A stretch of 64,000 nucleotides of DNA from Microbacterium halimionae (GCF_011761265.1 NZ_JAAOZB010000002.1:1054001-1118000); one strand, 5' to 3'; positions 1-11,728 are shown, numbered from the stretch's first letter. The notes: generated by a model from the sequence alone, not told the origin. Numbers and translations are program-made.

Positions 1-172
1 AGCCTGCCGATGTGAGTGTCATGTGAATGACAAGAGCATCGTTCTCGTCATCCCACGCGAGATCATAGATGAGGCCAAGGTCCACGATGTTGATCCCGAG
101 CTCGGGATCCATCACGTCTTTTAAGGACTCCGTGACTTCGTCAAACTTGTCCGGGCTAAGTGTCGCCGTCAT
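1..172 (-). CDS. sufT: SufT-like metal-sulfur cluster assembly factor (DUF59/MIP18), partial
   Basis: This is the N-terminal part of a gene that runs off the left edge of the window. Reading down from the ATG at 172, the protein contains the DPELGINIVDLGLIYDL segment typical of the DUF59/MIP18 family, followed by the start of the MTLTSAG strand just before the usual catalytic-type Cys region, which is not visible here. In the family this protein helps mature or transfer Fe-S clusters. Its start lies 9 nt after the sufC stop, so it is the last visible gene of the suf operon. The family call is firm; the exact role in this organism is inferred from position. Confidence 0.9.
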   Translation of the reverse strand, partial: MTATLSPDKFDEVTESLKDVMDPELGINIVDLGLIYDLAWDDENDALVIHMTLTSAG

Positions 173-181
173 GATGCGATT

Positions 182-952
182 CTACGCGTCCGCGTCAACA
201 ACGGGCTCGAGAAAGCGGTCGTAGCCTTCGTCTTCGAGCCGTGCAGCCAGCTCCGGGCCACCCTGCTCAGCAACTCGGCCCGCGACGAGCACGTGCACAT
301 GATCAGGGGTGATGTATTTCAGGATGCGGGTGTAGTGCGTGATCAGGAGTACGCCGAGTCCGGTTTCTTCCTTCGCGCGGTTGACACCTTCTGAAACGAT
401 CTTCAAAGCGTCAACGTCAAGTCCCGAATCAGTTTCATCGAGTACTGCGAACCGTGGTTTGAGCAGCTCCAACTGGAGAATCTCATGGCGCTTCTTCTCG
501 CCACCAGAGAAACCTTCGTTGACGTTACGAGACGCGAACTTCGGATCCATTCGCAGCCCCTTCATCGACTGCTTAACGTCTTTTGTCCACGTACGAATCG
601 AGGGGGCTTCACCGTCGATCGCTGTCTTGGCAGTGCGTAAGAAGTTTGTCACCGTGACGCCAGGAATCTCCACTGGGTACTGCATAGCAAGGAAGAGTCC
701 TGCGCGTGCCCGCTCATCTACGGTCATCGCCAGCACGTCTTCGCCGTCGAGGGTGATCGATCCGCCAGTGACCGTGTACTTCGGGTGGCCGGCGATCGTA
801 TAAGCAAGCGTGGACTTGCCAGAACCATTCGGCCCCATGATGGCGTGCGTCTCCCCCGTACGGAGGGTGAGCGTGACGCCGTTGAGGATCGGCGTGGTTC
901 CTTCTTCCGTGTCGACCGTGACGTGCAGGTCGCGGATCTCGAGGACAGACAT
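182..952 (-). CDS. sufC: Fe-S cluster assembly ATPase SufC
   Basis: SufC is the cytoplasmic ABC-type ATPase of the SufBCD scaffold; it binds SufB and SufD and drives Fe-S cluster assembly rather than transport. The 256-residue protein has a Walker A motif GPNGSGKST at 40-48, the Suf-type signature FSGGEKKR at about 148-155 and a Walker B FAVLDETDSGLD at about 168-179. No membrane segment is present. The stop of the Rieske gene overlaps its ATG by one base and the sufT start follows 9 nt after it, so the genes are translationally coupled. Length and motifs are normal for the family. Confidence 0.97.
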   Translation of the reverse strand: MSVLEIRDLHVTVDTEEGTTPILNGVTLTLRTGETHAIMGPNGSGKSTLAYTIAGHPKYTVTGGSITLDGEDVLAMTVDERARAGLFLAMQYPVEIPGVTVTNFLRTAKTAIDGEAPSIRTWTKDVKQSMKGLRMDPKFASRNVNEGFSGGEKKRHEILQLELLKPRFAVLDETDSGLDVDALKIVSEGVNRAKEETGLGVLLITHYTRILKYITPDHVHVLVAGRVAEQGGPELAARLEDEGYDRFLEPVVDADA

Positions 953-1278
953 CAGATTTCCTTCTTCACAGTGGGATCGATGAGCACGTCATCGCCGTCG
1001 ATGACGACGGCGTATACGGGTACTGGCTCATACGCGGGTAGATTAAGGGGTTTGCCGGTAAGAAGCGAGAATGCAGAACCGTGCGCCCAGCACTCCAGAG
1101 TTTCGCCTTCTACGAAACCGTCTGCGAGTGAGATGTCACCGTGAGTGCAGACATCACCGATGGCGTGCACGTCACCCGCGGAATCGAGAACTACAGCGAT
1201 CGCGACGCCATCGACTTCGACGCGAGTGGCCGCATCCTGTTCGAGCTCGCTAAGGGCGCACACGCGAGTCGCGGTCAT
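952..1278 (-). CDS. Rieske-type [2Fe-2S] ferredoxin in the suf operon
   Basis: This 108-residue protein has a compact Rieske fold with the ligand pattern C44-T-H46 and C63-W-A-H66, which holds a [2Fe-2S] cluster by two Cys and two His. It resembles the ferredoxin subunits of non-haem iron oxygenases, but no oxygenase gene is nearby. It sits between sufD (4-bp overlap) and sufC (1-bp overlap), so it is made together with the Suf scaffold. It could be an electron donor or cluster acceptor for the Suf machinery, which is inference. No signal peptide or membrane segment is seen. Confidence 0.9.
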   Translation of the reverse strand: MTATRVCALSELEQDAATRVEVDGVAIAVVLDSAGDVHAIGDVCTHGDISLADGFVEGETLECWAHGSAFSLLTGKPLNLPAYEPVPVYAVVIDGDDVLIDPTVKKEI

Positions 1279-2458
1279 TGCACGACCTCACGTGTGAGTT
1301 CGGCCTCAATCGCTGTCATCAGCTCAGCCTCAAGCGAGTCGATGCCAATCTTCTGAACGATCTCGGTCAGAAAGCCCATCACAACGAGACGTCGAGCTTC
1401 TTCTTCGGAGATGCCGCGGGCCTGCAGATAAAACAACTGCTCGTCGTCGAAACGACCAGTAGCGCTGGCGTGGCCGGCCCCTCGGATATCGCCAGTCTCG
1501 ATCTCCAGGTTTGGGATCGAATCTGCCCTAGCGCCCTCGGTCAAGACGAGGTTTCGGTTCGCCTCGTAAGAGTCGGTGCCGGTGGCATCCGGGCCGATGA
1601 GAACATCGCCGATCCACACCGTGCGGGCGCCCTCGCCTTGAAGTGCGCTCTTGAAAAGCACATCGCCGCGAGTCTGAGCACCCTTGTGGTGAAGATAAAC
1701 CTGACTTTCGAGATGCTGGCCAGCGTCTGCATAGCTCAGACCGAACATCTCTCCGTGAGATCCGGTGCCCGAAAGCTGGAGGCTGGGGTTGACCCGGGTG
1801 AGCGCTCCCCCGAAACTCACGGTCGTGTGACGGAGAGAGGCGTCTTTATCCACACGTGCCTGATGGGATGCCGCGTGAACCGCATCATCGTCCCATTGCT
1901 GGACCGAGACAACCTCGAGGTGTGCGCCGTCGCGAACGATAATTTCAACGTTCTCGCCGAAAGCGAGTGTTCCGTGGTGCCGAAGTACAACTTTTGCCCG
2001 GGACTGCGGCTCTGCAACGAGCACGACATGCGCGTGTGCAACGCCGCCGTGGCCCTGCACGGTGATGACGACCGGCTCAGCGGTTTCGACGCCGCTCGGA
2101 ACGCGGATGTACGTCGCGTTGTCATCTTGCTTCCACGTCACGGCCGCGATGCGGTCTTCAGGGACGAAAAACTCGCCTCGGGGAGACTCACCCGATGCCA
2201 GAGTCCCTACGCTGACGACACTCGGCGCGTTCACCGTGATCGTTACGGCGTCAGAGCGGTCGGAAACGTCTTGCAGAAGAGGTTCGATAATCCGCTGCGG
2301 TGTGTGCTTCCAGTTGACCTCACGGCCAGTCGGAATGCCGAAATCATCAGGCTCAAACGACGTTGGACGCGCGGATCTTGTTTGAACCGGTACGAACGCC
2401 GCGGCAGGGTCGATATGACCCTCCGCAACGCTCACGGGGGTCTGAGTCGCAGAACTCA

Positions 2459-2459
<1 letters not shown>
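1275..2459 (-). CDS. sufD: Fe-S cluster assembly protein SufD
   Basis: SufD is the scaffold partner of SufB in the SufB-SufC-SufD complex. The 394-residue protein has the SufBD core, a long right-handed beta-helix, with the conserved C-terminal stretch around GAGHASATGRFDDEQLFYLQARG that marks the family, followed by a helical tail. The N-terminal part is a short variable helical region. It starts one base into the sufB stop and overlaps the Rieske ferredoxin by 4 bp, so it is translated from the same message. Length is typical for actinobacterial SufD. Confidence 0.96.
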
Positions 2460-3877
<1,418 letters not shown>

Positions 3878-4000
3878 TGCGTCTCACTCTCCTTTCGGTA
3901 CCCAACGGTTTCAGCCGTGCCAACATTCCTTACCTTCTTTGGAGTGCGAAGGGGAATGCTGCTTGTGGGTCCGCTCATTCGGCGCTGGCTTCGACGCGCC

Positions 4001-4006
4001 TAGACT
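4001..4006 (+). promoter_or_regulatory. Putative -10 box (TAGACT) upstream of ctaA
   Basis: TAGACT lies 7 nt before an ATG at 4014 that is in frame with ctaA. That is the leaderless layout seen at many genes in this window. It could start a 40-residue longer CtaA, or simply give a message with a 120-nt leader in which the ATG at 4134 is used. Confidence 0.4.
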
Positions 4007-4133
4007 GTCTGTGATGCGGAACGCTTTTGCGTTGCATCCCGACACGACCGATTCTACAGGTAACGCCCCTTCGCCGGGCCGCCGCTCTTGCGTGGCACGC
4101 TGCGCCGGACGCACCTCCAGGAGGCAAGACACG

Positions 4134-5105
4134 ATGTCTGCGCAGCCCACATCTTCCCCCGCAGTGTCGAAATGGCGACGCATCGCGCGCTGGCTTCCCG
4201 CGCGTGTCGACAGAAGGGTCATCACTGCGGCCTGGGTCACGCTCGTCGTGCAGATCGGCATCGTCGGCACAGGCGGGCTGGTACGACTTACGGGCTCCGG
4301 ATTGGGATGCCCGACGTGGCCCCGATGCACAGACGGTTCATTTGTTGCCACCGAGGAGATGGGGATCCACGGCGTCATCGAATTCGGCAACCGGCTTCTG
4401 ACGTTCGTGCTAGTCATCGTTGCGATCGTGACCTTCTTATTTGTCGTGCGGATGCGTCGACAGCGACGCGACCTGTTCTGGCTGGCCCTCATCATCGGGC
4501 TGTACGTGCCGCTGCAGGCAATCATCGGCGGGATAACAGTTCTCTCGAACCTCAACCCCTATGTAGTTGGCTTGCACTATCTGGCGTCAGCGCTTCTCGT
4601 TGCTTTCGCTGCCGCGCTCGTTGCGCGGGTTTATGCAACTCCTGGGCCGCGTATTCGAGCGGTGCCGAGATGGTACGCCGCTTCCGTGCACCTCACGAGC
4701 GCGGCCGTGGCCATTACTGTCATCGTTGGTGTGCTGGTAACTGGATCCGGACCACACTCCGGGGACGGCGGCGCGAGCCGAAATGGACTGGATCCCGCTT
4801 TCATGCAGCACGTCCACTCCTGGCCCGCGTACGTTACTTTGGCGCTGACTCTCATTCTTTTAGTGGGATCCTGGCGTACGCCGGCAGCTCTTCGGCTGCG
4901 GTTATGGACCGGACTCCTGCTCGCGACTGAGGCCGTGCAAGTTGCGGTGGGGTTGTGGCAAGCTCGGACCGCACTCCCTATTGTCCTGGTCAACATCCAT
5001 ATGGTTCTGGCGATGGTCCTCGTGGCCGCCATGGTCGCTGTCGTGATGCACATCAAAGAACCAGCAACGAAGGCCGCGCCCGAGCGGATCAACGCGAATG
5101 CATAA
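4134..5105 (+). CDS. ctaA: Haem A synthase CtaA (COX15 family)
   Basis: CtaA oxidises the C8 methyl of haem O to give haem A for cytochrome aa3 oxidase, and is an integral membrane protein. The 323-residue product has about eight hydrophobic helices. It has the conserved extracytoplasmic Cys pair in SGLGCPTWPRC and His residues in HGVIEFGNRLL, GLHYLAS, QHVHSWP and NIHMVLA that fit the family haem ligands. The start at 4134 was chosen because AGGAGG ends 9 nt before it. A longer in-frame start at 4014 has a leaderless-type -10 box but would add 40 residues with no family resemblance. ctaB, which makes its substrate haem O, is close by. Confidence 0.95.
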   Translation: MSAQPTSSPAVSKWRRIARWLPARVDRRVITAAWVTLVVQIGIVGTGGLVRLTGSGLGCPTWPRCTDGSFVATEEMGIHGVIEFGNRLLTFVLVIVAIVTFLFVVRMRRQRRDLFWLALIIGLYVPLQAIIGGITVLSNLNPYVVGLHYLASALLVAFAAALVARVYATPGPRIRAVPRWYAASVHLTSAAVAITVIVGVLVTGSGPHSGDGGASRNGLDPAFMQHVHSWPAYVTLALTLILLVGSWRTPAALRLRLWTGLLLATEAVQVAVGLWQARTALPIVLVNIHMVLAMVLVAAMVAVVMHIKEPATKAAPERINANA

Positions 5106-5141
5106 CGCACAGTAAATGCATAGCTGATCCATCGATCCTGC

Positions 5142-5147
5142 TATAAA
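5142..5147 (+). promoter_or_regulatory. Putative -10 box TATAAA for a leaderless leader ORF
   Basis: TATAAA is a near-consensus -10 element and lies 6 nt before a GTG at 5154. This matches the leaderless spacing seen elsewhere in the window. No clear -35 element was seen. Confidence 0.5.
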
Positions 5148-5153
5148 GCTGCA

Positions 5154-5216
5154 GTGAACATAGAAAACATGCGTCGGCGGAATGCGCTGACCACACCAAT
5201 GAGAGGCCCTCAATGA
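5154..5216 (+). CDS. Putative 20-residue leader peptide
   Basis: A GTG at 5154, 6 nt after a TATAAA box, opens a 20-codon frame rich in Arg, Asn and Met. Its TGA at 5214-5216 overlaps the ATG of the next gene (ATGA at 5213-5216). This is the geometry of a leaderless upstream ORF that couples translation of the downstream gene, and it may make expression depend on how the short frame is translated. No known leader peptide is recognised. The coding status is inferred from layout alone; chance cannot be excluded for so short a frame. Confidence 0.4.
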   Translation: MNIENMRRRNALTTPMRGPQ

Positions 5217-5620
5217 ACAACCGTCCCCGTCTGTACCGCAGCATTCCCTACTGGGTGCTTGTCATCGCGTCCGTTGCGGCAATTGCCTATGGCGCATGGT
5301 TGACCGTCGACAAACTTTCAATCATGACTGCAACGCTCGCTGACGGAACAGCCACGGGTGTAGAGGTTTACGCCGGACAGGCATGGGTCGCGTTTGCCGC
5401 GGCATTCGTCGCAGCCGGCCTCATTGGTCTCGTATCAGCCCTTTCGCTCGCTGTCGCACGCTCCGTGTTCGCGTCGCCGGCAGCTGCTGTTGTCGACGTC
5501 GTCGAAATCGTCGAAGAGCCCGCTTCCGAGTCCGTCGAGAGCGTTGAGCCCACCAACGATGCAAGCGACTCGGTCGAGCAGCCCGTCGAAGAAGTCAGCG
5601 ACAGCTCAGCTCAGCGCTGA
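5213..5620 (+). CDS. Small two-helix membrane protein with acidic tail, unknown function
   Basis: This 135-residue protein is not assigned to a characterised family. It has a short basic start, one hydrophobic helix at about 13-30, an external-looking loop with TLADGTATGVEVYAGQ, a second helix at about 57-82, and then a tail of about 50 residues rich in Glu, Val, Ser and Asp. Similar proteins in Microbacteriaceae carry the uninformative label dinucleotide-utilizing enzyme (recalled), which nothing here supports. It has GAGAGG upstream of its ATG and overlaps the stop of a short leader ORF. A strong hairpin terminator follows. Its position between ctaA and ctaB suggests, weakly, a link to respiratory membrane assembly. 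Confidence 0.75.
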   Translation: MNNRPRLYRSIPYWVLVIASVAAIAYGAWLTVDKLSIMTATLADGTATGVEVYAGQAWVAFAAAFVAAGLIGLVSALSLAVARSVFASPAAAVVDVVEIVEEPASESVESVEPTNDASDSVEQPVEEVSDSSAQR

Positions 5621-5630
5621 TCCCGCGACT

Positions 5631-5657
5631 CGCATCGCATCGCATCGCATCGCATCG
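5631..5657 (+). repeat. Short tandem repeat, five copies of CGCAT plus CG
   Basis: Five perfect copies of the 5-mer CGCAT run from 5631 to 5655 and end in CG, directly after the stop of the small membrane protein and one base before the hairpin terminator. The repeat is non-coding in the current reading. Confidence 0.85.
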
Positions 5658-5699
5658 ATAAGAAGTGCCCCTCACCGCATGGTGGGGGGCACTTCTTAT
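5658..5699 (+). terminator. Bidirectional hairpin terminator
   Basis: A 19-bp stem (one G-U pair) runs from ATAAGAAGTGCCCC on the left to GGGGCACTTCTTAT on the right with a GCAT loop. A/T-rich ends give short T runs on either strand. It lies between the convergent 5213-5620 gene and ctaB and can serve both. Confidence 0.88.
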
Positions 5700-5712
5700 T
5701 GTGTATCGGTAC

Positions 5713-6645
5713 TTAGAACGGAAGCAGCGGGTCGATCGCTATCGCGACGAAGAGAAGCGTCAGGTAGGTAATCGACGCGTGGAATACGCGCATGGGACGT
5801 GGCTCGTTGCCTCGAACAGCGCGTGCGTAAAGACGATGTGATTCGTAGATGAACCAGCCGCCGAAAACCAGAGCAGAAACGCTGTAGACGAGGCCCATGT
5901 GCGCTACAGGAATCAGCAGCAGCGAACAAGCAATCGTTGCCCACGCATACAAGATGACCTGAAGACCGACCTGCGAGCCGGACCGGGTGGAACCGAGCAT
6001 GGGAACGTCGACATCGTCGTACTGACTTTTGTACTTCATTGACAACGGCCAGTAATGCGGCGGTGTCCAGAGGAAGACGAGCACAAAAAGTATGACGGCG
6101 CTCCAAGAAAGCGAACCTGTCACCGCAGACCAACCGATAACGACAGGGAAGCACCCGGCGATTCCACCCCACACGATGTTCTGCTCCGTGCGCCGCTTGA
6201 GCAAGATGGTGTAGATGACGACGTAGAAGAAGATCGCCGCTGCCGAGAGCGCCGCGGCGAGCCAATTGGTCGTTATCAAGAGCCACACCGTGGAAAAAAC
6301 CGTGAGCGTCCAGGCAAAAACTAGCGCGCCGCGCGGCGTAACTTCTCCTGTGACGAGCGGACGATTTATCGTCCGCTGCATGTGCGCATCGATATCGCGG
6401 TCGAGATACATGTTGAACGTTGCCGCCGCGCCAGCGCTCATCGAGCCACCAATGACCGTAGCGAGAACCAACCAAATGTTCGGAAGTCCGCGTTCCGCGA
6501 GAATCATCACGGGCACGGTCGTCACGAGCAAGAGCTCGAGCACACGAGGCTTGGTCAGCGCGACATACGCGCGAATTTTCCGTCCAAAAGAGGAACCGGG
6601 TGATGCCTCGATTGCCGACGTCGTCGTGATGTCCATCGTCCCCAC
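5713..6645 (-). CDS. ctaB: Protohaem IX farnesyltransferase CtaB (COX10 family)
   Basis: CtaB transfers a farnesyl group from farnesyl diphosphate to haem B, giving haem O, the substrate of CtaA. The 310-residue membrane protein belongs to the UbiA prenyltransferase family. The first Asp-rich motif N78-M-Y-L-D82-R-D-I-D86 is intact and a second polar loop, [13 protein letters not shown], follows the central helices. About nine hydrophobic segments are seen. The start is uncertain between the GTG at 6645 and an ATG at 6636, and neither has a clear Shine-Dalgarno sequence. The gene is divergent from tkt. Confidence 0.95.
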   Translation of the reverse strand: MGTMDITTTSAIEASPGSSFGRKIRAYVALTKPRVLELLLVTTVPVMILAERGLPNIWLVLATVIGGSMSAGAAATFNMYLDRDIDAHMQRTINRPLVTGEVTPRGALVFAWTLTVFSTVWLLITTNWLAAALSAAAIFFYVVIYTILLKRRTEQNIVWGGIAGCFPVVIGWSAVTGSLSWSAVILFVLVFLWTPPHYWPLSMKYKSQYDDVDVPMLGSTRSGSQVGLQVILYAWATIACSLLLIPVAHMGLVYSVSALVFGGWFIYESHRLYARAVRGNEPRPMRVFHASITYLTLLFVAIAIDPLLPF

Positions 6646-6897
6646 TATCGGCTGTTACAAAGTCCATCCAAGTCTATTGCATCAAGGTTCTTCACTGGCA
6701 CGACTATCGTGCTGCCCCGCGACCCGAGAGAATATTGCTGAGCGACGCAAGATGCGGAACCCTCAACCGAGGCGTGGTCGCTATGCTGAAAACACAGGCG
6801 CACCTCGCGCAATCCCGATTTCTCCAATATCGCTCCGGCGTGCGGGAATAACGGATGCCGCAGGCGCGCTCCCTCTTCTTTAGGAAAGGTGGTCCGT

Positions 6898-8994
6898 GTG
6901 TCGGAACTGCAATGGGATGAGATCGACCAGCGCGCTGTGGATACAGCTCGCGTGCTCGCGGCGGATTCCGTCGAGAAAGTGGGAAACGGCCACCCCGGGA
7001 CAGCCATGAGCTTGGCACCCGCGGCGTATCTGCTCTACCAGCGGGTTCTTCGCCACGATCCAGCCGATACGCATTGGCCTGGACGCGACCGTTTCATTCT
7101 CTCCGCCGGTCACTCATCGCTAACACAGTACGTCCAGCTGTACTTGGGCGGCTTCGGACTCGAGATCGATGATCTGAAGTCCCTTCGTACGTGGGGTTCG
7201 CTCACGCCGGGACACCCGGAATACGGCCACACCAAGGGTGTGGAGATGACAACAGGGCCACTCGGCCAGGGACTGTCCTCGTCGGTTGGCTTCGCATACG
7301 CAGCTCGCTACGAGCGCGGCCTCTTCGACCCAGAGACTCCTGCAGGCAAGAGCCCCTTTGACCATTTCGTCTACGTCATTGCATCCGACGGCGACCTCGA
7401 AGAAGGCGTCACCAGCGAAGCCTCATCGCTCGCCGGACACCAGCAGCTCGGCAATCTGGTCGTCATTTACGACTCCAACCAGATCTCGATCGAAGACGAT
7501 ACGAACGTTGCGTTCACCGAGGATGTCGCAAAGCGATATGACGCCTATGGCTGGCACGTTCAGACTGTCGACTGGAAGAAGACCGGCGAGTACGTCGAGG
7601 ATGCTGCTGAGCTCTACGACGCGATCGAAGCTGCCAAGGGCGAGAGCTCGAAGCCATCCATCATCATCCTGAAGACCATCATCGGCTGGCCTTCACCGGG
7701 CAAGCAGAACAGCGGAAAGATCCACGGTTCGGCACTCGGCGCCGACGAGCTCAAGGCCACGAAAGAGGTCCTTGGCTTCGACCCCGAGAAGTCATTCGAA
7801 GTCGACGAAGACGTTCTATCACGTACGCGTTCGCTTGCAGACCGGGCATCCGAGGACCGCGCATCCTGGCAGAAGGCCTTCGACGAGTGGGCTGCGGCGC
7901 ACCCTGATCGCAAGGCTCTCTTTGATCGCCTTCAGGCCCGCGAGCTGCCCGCGGACATCGAATCCGCACTTCCGAAGTTCGCGGCAGGCAAAGACGTATC
8001 GACCCGCGCGGCGTCAGGCCAGGTCATCAATGCTCTTGCGGAACAGCTCCCCGAGTTGTGGGGTGGCTCAGCCGACCTCGCAGAGTCGAATTTGACCACG
8101 ATCAAAAACGCACCTTCGTTTATTCCTGAAGAGTGGTCGACACACGAATGGAACGGAAGTCCTTACGGTCGCGTGCTCCACTTCGGAATTCGCGAGCACG
8201 CAATGGGCGCGATCATTAACGGCATCGTTCTCCACGGTCCGACGCGCGCCTTCGGCGGAACTTTCCTCATCTTCAGCGACTACATGCGGCCGCCCGTGCG
8301 TCTCGCGGCGCTGATGAACGTGCCGTCTATCTTCGTCTGGACCCACGACTCGGTTGCACTGGGTGAAGACGGCCCAACTCACCAGCCCATCGAACAGATC
8401 GCGGCGCTTCGCGCCATCCCGAACTTCGCGCTGGTGCGTCCGGCTGACGCCAACGAGACAGCAGAAGTCTGGCTCGAAATGTTGCGTCGGCACGCTGGTC
8501 CGTCCGGAATTGCGCTCACACGCCAGAACATCCCGGTATTCGAGCGCGGCGAGGGCGCAGCTTCAGGCGAAACCTTTGCCGCCGCTTCGGAAGCTGTCAA
8601 GGGAGCATACGTTCTCGCAGAAGCGCCTAACGGAAAGCCTGACGTGATCCTCATCGCGACCGGCTCTGAAGTCCAGCTTGCTGTCGACGCCCGCGAAGCG
8701 CTGAAGAGCGAAGGCGTCAATGCGCGTGTTGTTTCGGCGCCCTCGCTTGAGTGGTTCGCCGAGCAAGACGCTGAGTACCGCGAAAGTGTTCTTCCGGCGT
8801 CTGTGACGGCGCGTGTATCTGTCGAAGCGGGTACAGCTCTCAGCTGGCGCGGCATCGTCGGTGATCGCGGACGGTCTGTCTCGATCGAGCACTTTGGCGC
8901 TTCCGCTGACTACAAAACACTTTTCCAGAAATTCGGCATCACAACCGAAGCCGTTGTTGAAGCGGCACGCGAAACTCTTAAGGAGAACGCATGA
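6898..8994 (+). CDS. tkt: Transketolase
   Basis: Transketolase moves two-carbon ketol units between sugar phosphates in the non-oxidative pentose phosphate pathway, using thiamine diphosphate. The product is about 698 residues with the N-terminal substrate loop [12 protein letters not shown], the thiamine diphosphate and metal motif [19 protein letters not shown] with SNQISI, the middle pyrimidine-binding region [14 protein letters not shown], and a C-terminal domain. The GTG at 6898 is preferred over 6889 because AGGAAAGG ends 8 nt before it. It is the first gene of a six-gene pentose-phosphate operon and overlaps tal by 4 bp. Confidence 0.97.
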   Translation: MSELQWDEIDQRAVDTARVLAADSVEKVGNGHPGTAMSLAPAAYLLYQRVLRHDPADTHWPGRDRFILSAGHSSLTQYVQLYLGGFGLEIDDLKSLRTWGSLTPGHPEYGHTKGVEMTTGPLGQGLSSSVGFAYAARYERGLFDPETPAGKSPFDHFVYVIASDGDLEEGVTSEASSLAGHQQLGNLVVIYDSNQISIEDDTNVAFTEDVAKRYDAYGWHVQTVDWKKTGEYVEDAAELYDAIEAAKGESSKPSIIILKTIIGWPSPGKQNSGKIHGSALGADELKATKEVLGFDPEKSFEVDEDVLSRTRSLADRASEDRASWQKAFDEWAAAHPDRKALFDRLQARELPADIESALPKFAAGKDVSTRAASGQVINALAEQLPELWGGSADLAESNLTTIKNAPSFIPEEWSTHEWNGSPYGRVLHFGIREHAMGAIINGIVLHGPTRAFGGTFLIFSDYMRPPVRLAALMNVPSIFVWTHDSVALGEDGPTHQPIEQIAALRAIPNFALVRPADANETAEVWLEMLRRHAGPSGIALTRQNIPVFERGEGAASGETFAAASEAVKGAYVLAEAPNGKPDVILIATGSEVQLAVDAREALKSEGVNARVVSAPSLEWFAEQDAEYRESVLPASVTARVSVEAGTALSWRGIVGDRGRSVSIEHFGASADYKTLFQKFGITTEAVVEAARETLKENA

Positions 8995-10109
8995 GCACCC
9001 CCACCGAACAACTTGCAGCCGCCGGCGTCAGCATCTGGCTCGACGATCTGTCACGTGAACGTATCGCTACCGGTAACCTCCAGGGACTAATCGTCCAGCG
9101 GAATGTCAGCGGCGTGACGACCAACCCCACTATCTTCGCTGGCGCTCTTGCCAAAGGTGAGGCCTACCAAGACCAGGTGAACGCGCTTGCAGCCTCTGGC
9201 GCAACTGTTGACAGCGCGATCTTCGAGATCACGACCGATGACGTGCAAGCGGCATCCGACATCTTCCGCCCGGTGTACGACGCGACAGGTGGCGTCGATG
9301 GGCGCGTGTCAATCGAGGTCTCCCCCGACGTCGCGCACGACACCGAGGTGACAATCTCGGACGCCAAGAAGCTTTGGGCGAAGGTTGATCGTCCCAACGC
9401 TCTGATTAAGATTCCTGCGACGAAGGCTGGCCTTCCGGCCATCACCGAAGTTATTGGTGCTGGCATCAGTGTCAACGTGACCTTGATCTTCAGTCTCGAG
9501 CGTCACGCGGCTGTTATTGACGCCTACCTTTCGGGACTCGAAAAGGCGCAGGCAGCGGGCATCGACCTGTCGACCATCCATTCGGTCGCATCGTTCTTCG
9601 TGTCACGCGTCGACACGGAGGTTGACAAGCGTTTGACGGCGATCGGCACGGATGCAGCGATCTCCCTCAAGAGTGCGGCGGGCATCGCAAATGCTCGCCT
9701 TGCGTTTGAGCTCTACGAGGCTGAGTTCGCAACTCCTCGCGCCAAGGCGTTGTTGGCTGCTGGCGCGAACGCTCAGCGTCCGCTCTGGGCATCGACCGGC
9801 GTCAAGGATCCCGCACTGCCGGACACGCTCTACGTGACCGAGCTGGTCACCGCTGGCACCGTTAATACCATGCCCGAAAAGACGCTCGAGGCAACATATG
9901 ATCACGGTGAAATTGCAGGTGACACGATCACCAATAATTACGCGGACGCGCATGGCGTGTTTGACCAGCTCGCGTCGGTCGGCGTTGATTTCAACGACGT
10001 CACGCAGGTGCTCGAGGACGAGGGCGTAGAGAAATTCATCGTCTCGTGGCACGAGCTGCAAGAAAGTGTTAAAACAGCGCTGAGTGGCGCAGCAGAGGGA
10101 AACCGATGA
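8991..10109 (+). CDS. tal: Transaldolase
   Basis: Transaldolase moves a dihydroxyacetone unit between sedoheptulose 7-phosphate and glyceraldehyde 3-phosphate through a Schiff base. The 372-residue protein is of the longer actinobacterial and cyanobacterial type. It shows GVTTNPTIF at about 41-49, the Schiff-base lysine K140 in [11 protein letters not shown], and ASFFVSRVD further on. Its ATG overlaps the tkt stop and its own stop overlaps the pgi start (ATGA in both cases), so the three genes are translationally coupled. Family and length are unambiguous. Confidence 0.97.
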   Translation: MSTPTEQLAAAGVSIWLDDLSRERIATGNLQGLIVQRNVSGVTTNPTIFAGALAKGEAYQDQVNALAASGATVDSAIFEITTDDVQAASDIFRPVYDATGGVDGRVSIEVSPDVAHDTEVTISDAKKLWAKVDRPNALIKIPATKAGLPAITEVIGAGISVNVTLIFSLERHAAVIDAYLSGLEKAQAAGIDLSTIHSVASFFVSRVDTEVDKRLTAIGTDAAISLKSAAGIANARLAFELYEAEFATPRAKALLAAGANAQRPLWASTGVKDPALPDTLYVTELVTAGTVNTMPEKTLEATYDHGEIAGDTITNNYADAHGVFDQLASVGVDFNDVTQVLEDEGVEKFIVSWHELQESVKTALSGAAEGNR

Positions 10110-11728
10110 GCTTTGAGCTCAAGTTGACGGGGCACGTGAAGTCGGTCGTAGACCACACGCTTCCGGGCCTCGTCGCCTCTCTCGTCGCTTCTGGGATAAC
10201 CGCCCAAGACGAAACTCTCTGGGGACTCACGGCGCAGGAAGAGGCTTCTCACCGACTGGGGTGGGTGAACGCAGTCAGCGTTTCTCGCCCCTTGGTTGCA
10301 GAGATTGAAGCGCTCCGCGAAGTACTGCGTAGCAACGGGGTCACTCGAATTGTTCTCGCTGGAATGGGCGGCTCGTCGCTTGCGCCTGAAGTCATAGCGC
10401 AAACTGCGGGGGTGCCGTTGGTCATTCTCGATTCGACAGCACCAGGTCAGGTTCTCGCTGCGCTCGATGGTGATGCCGAAGCTGGCGGTCTCGCGCAAAC
10501 AGCTCTCGTTGTGTCGTCGAAGTCGGGTTCAACCGTTGAAACTGACTCTGCGAAACGTGCGTTCGAGACGGCCTTCCGTGATATCGGCATCAACCCCGCT
10601 GAACGCATCATCGTTGTGACTGACCCGGGATCTCCTCTTGACACGTCAGCACGGAGAGACGGATACAAGGTCTTCAACGCGGATCCGACTGTCGGTGGAC
10701 GGTATTCAGCTCTGACCGCATTCGGACTGGTCCCAGCTGGCCTTGCAGGCGTGGACATCAACGAGCTGCTCGACGAGGCAGATGCGACCCTCCTTGAAGT
10801 CGCGATTGACTCCCCCGAAAACCCTGCGCTCGTGCTAGCAGCAGCGATTGCCGGCGGCGAACCACGGCGCGACAAGCTCGGTTTGGTGAGCGACGGCACT
10901 CACATCATCGGTCTGCCCGACTGGATTGAACAGCTGATCGCTGAGTCCACGGGCAAGGGCGGAACCGGCATCCTGCCTGTCGTCCTTCTTCCGGTCTCCC
11001 CCGAGCTGGAAAGTAAGCCCGCGGACCTTCAGACTGTGCGGTTCGTGAGTGACGCTCACGAATTTCATCTCTTTGCGCACCATGAAGGCGAAGTCCTCAT
11101 CAGCGGTTCGCTGGGCGCGCAGTTCATCGTGTGGGAATACGCGACCGCGATAGCCGGTCGTATTCTCGGCATCAATCCGTTCGATCAGCCCGATGTGGAG
11201 TCAGCGAAATCCGCGACGCGCGGCCTTCTCGACTCTCGCCCAGAACCGACGCCGCCGGCGTTTGCTCTCAACGGAGTCGAGGTTCGAGTATCTGATCCCG
11301 CACTTGCAGCTTCAGGAACAGTCTCCGGAGTGCTGGAAGCGCTCTGGGCGCTTGTCCCCTCAGACGGCTACGTAGCGGTTCAGGCGTACGTCAATCGACT
11401 CGAGCTTTCTCAGATTCGAGGATTGCGCGAACTCGTGGCAGCTGACTCTGGGCGCCCCACGACGTTCGGGTGGGGACCGCGTTTTCTCCACTCGACGGGG
11501 CAGTTCCACAAGGGTGGACCCGCGAACGGTGTATATCTGCAGATTCTTGAAAGCACCGACGTTGATCTCGAGGTTCCCGGGCGACCATTCACTTTCGGTG
11601 AGTTGATCCGGGCACAGGCGGCCGGCGACGAGGCAGTTCTGGCGAATGAGCACGGTCGTCCAGTTGTGACCTTGACGCTGACGGATCCGCAAGCCGATGT
11701 ACTTTCTTTATTCGAAGCGGCGCAGTAG
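10106..11728 (+). CDS. pgi: Glucose-6-phosphate isomerase
   Basis: This enzyme interconverts glucose 6-phosphate and fructose 6-phosphate. The 540-residue protein belongs to the divergent Pgi branch that in many actinobacteria follows, or is fused to, transaldolase. The sugar-phosphate binding SIS motifs [11 protein letters not shown] and [12 protein letters not shown] are clear, and the C-terminal [15 protein letters not shown] segment carries the catalytic His and Lys region. It overlaps tal by 4 bp and precedes zwf by a few bases, linking glycolytic fructose 6-phosphate to the oxidative branch in one operon. Confidence 0.95.
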   Translation: MSFELKLTGHVKSVVDHTLPGLVASLVASGITAQDETLWGLTAQEEASHRLGWVNAVSVSRPLVAEIEALREVLRSNGVTRIVLAGMGGSSLAPEVIAQTAGVPLVILDSTAPGQVLAALDGDAEAGGLAQTALVVSSKSGSTVETDSAKRAFETAFRDIGINPAERIIVVTDPGSPLDTSARRDGYKVFNADPTVGGRYSALTAFGLVPAGLAGVDINELLDEADATLLEVAIDSPENPALVLAAAIAGGEPRRDKLGLVSDGTHIIGLPDWIEQLIAESTGKGGTGILPVVLLPVSPELESKPADLQTVRFVSDAHEFHLFAHHEGEVLISGSLGAQFIVWEYATAIAGRILGINPFDQPDVESAKSATRGLLDSRPEPTPPAFALNGVEVRVSDPALAASGTVSGVLEALWALVPSDGYVAVQAYVNRLELSQIRGLRELVAADSGRPTTFGWGPRFLHSTGQFHKGGPANGVYLQILESTDVDLEVPGRPFTFGELIRAQAAGDEAVLANEHGRPVVTLTLTDPQADVLSLFEAAQ

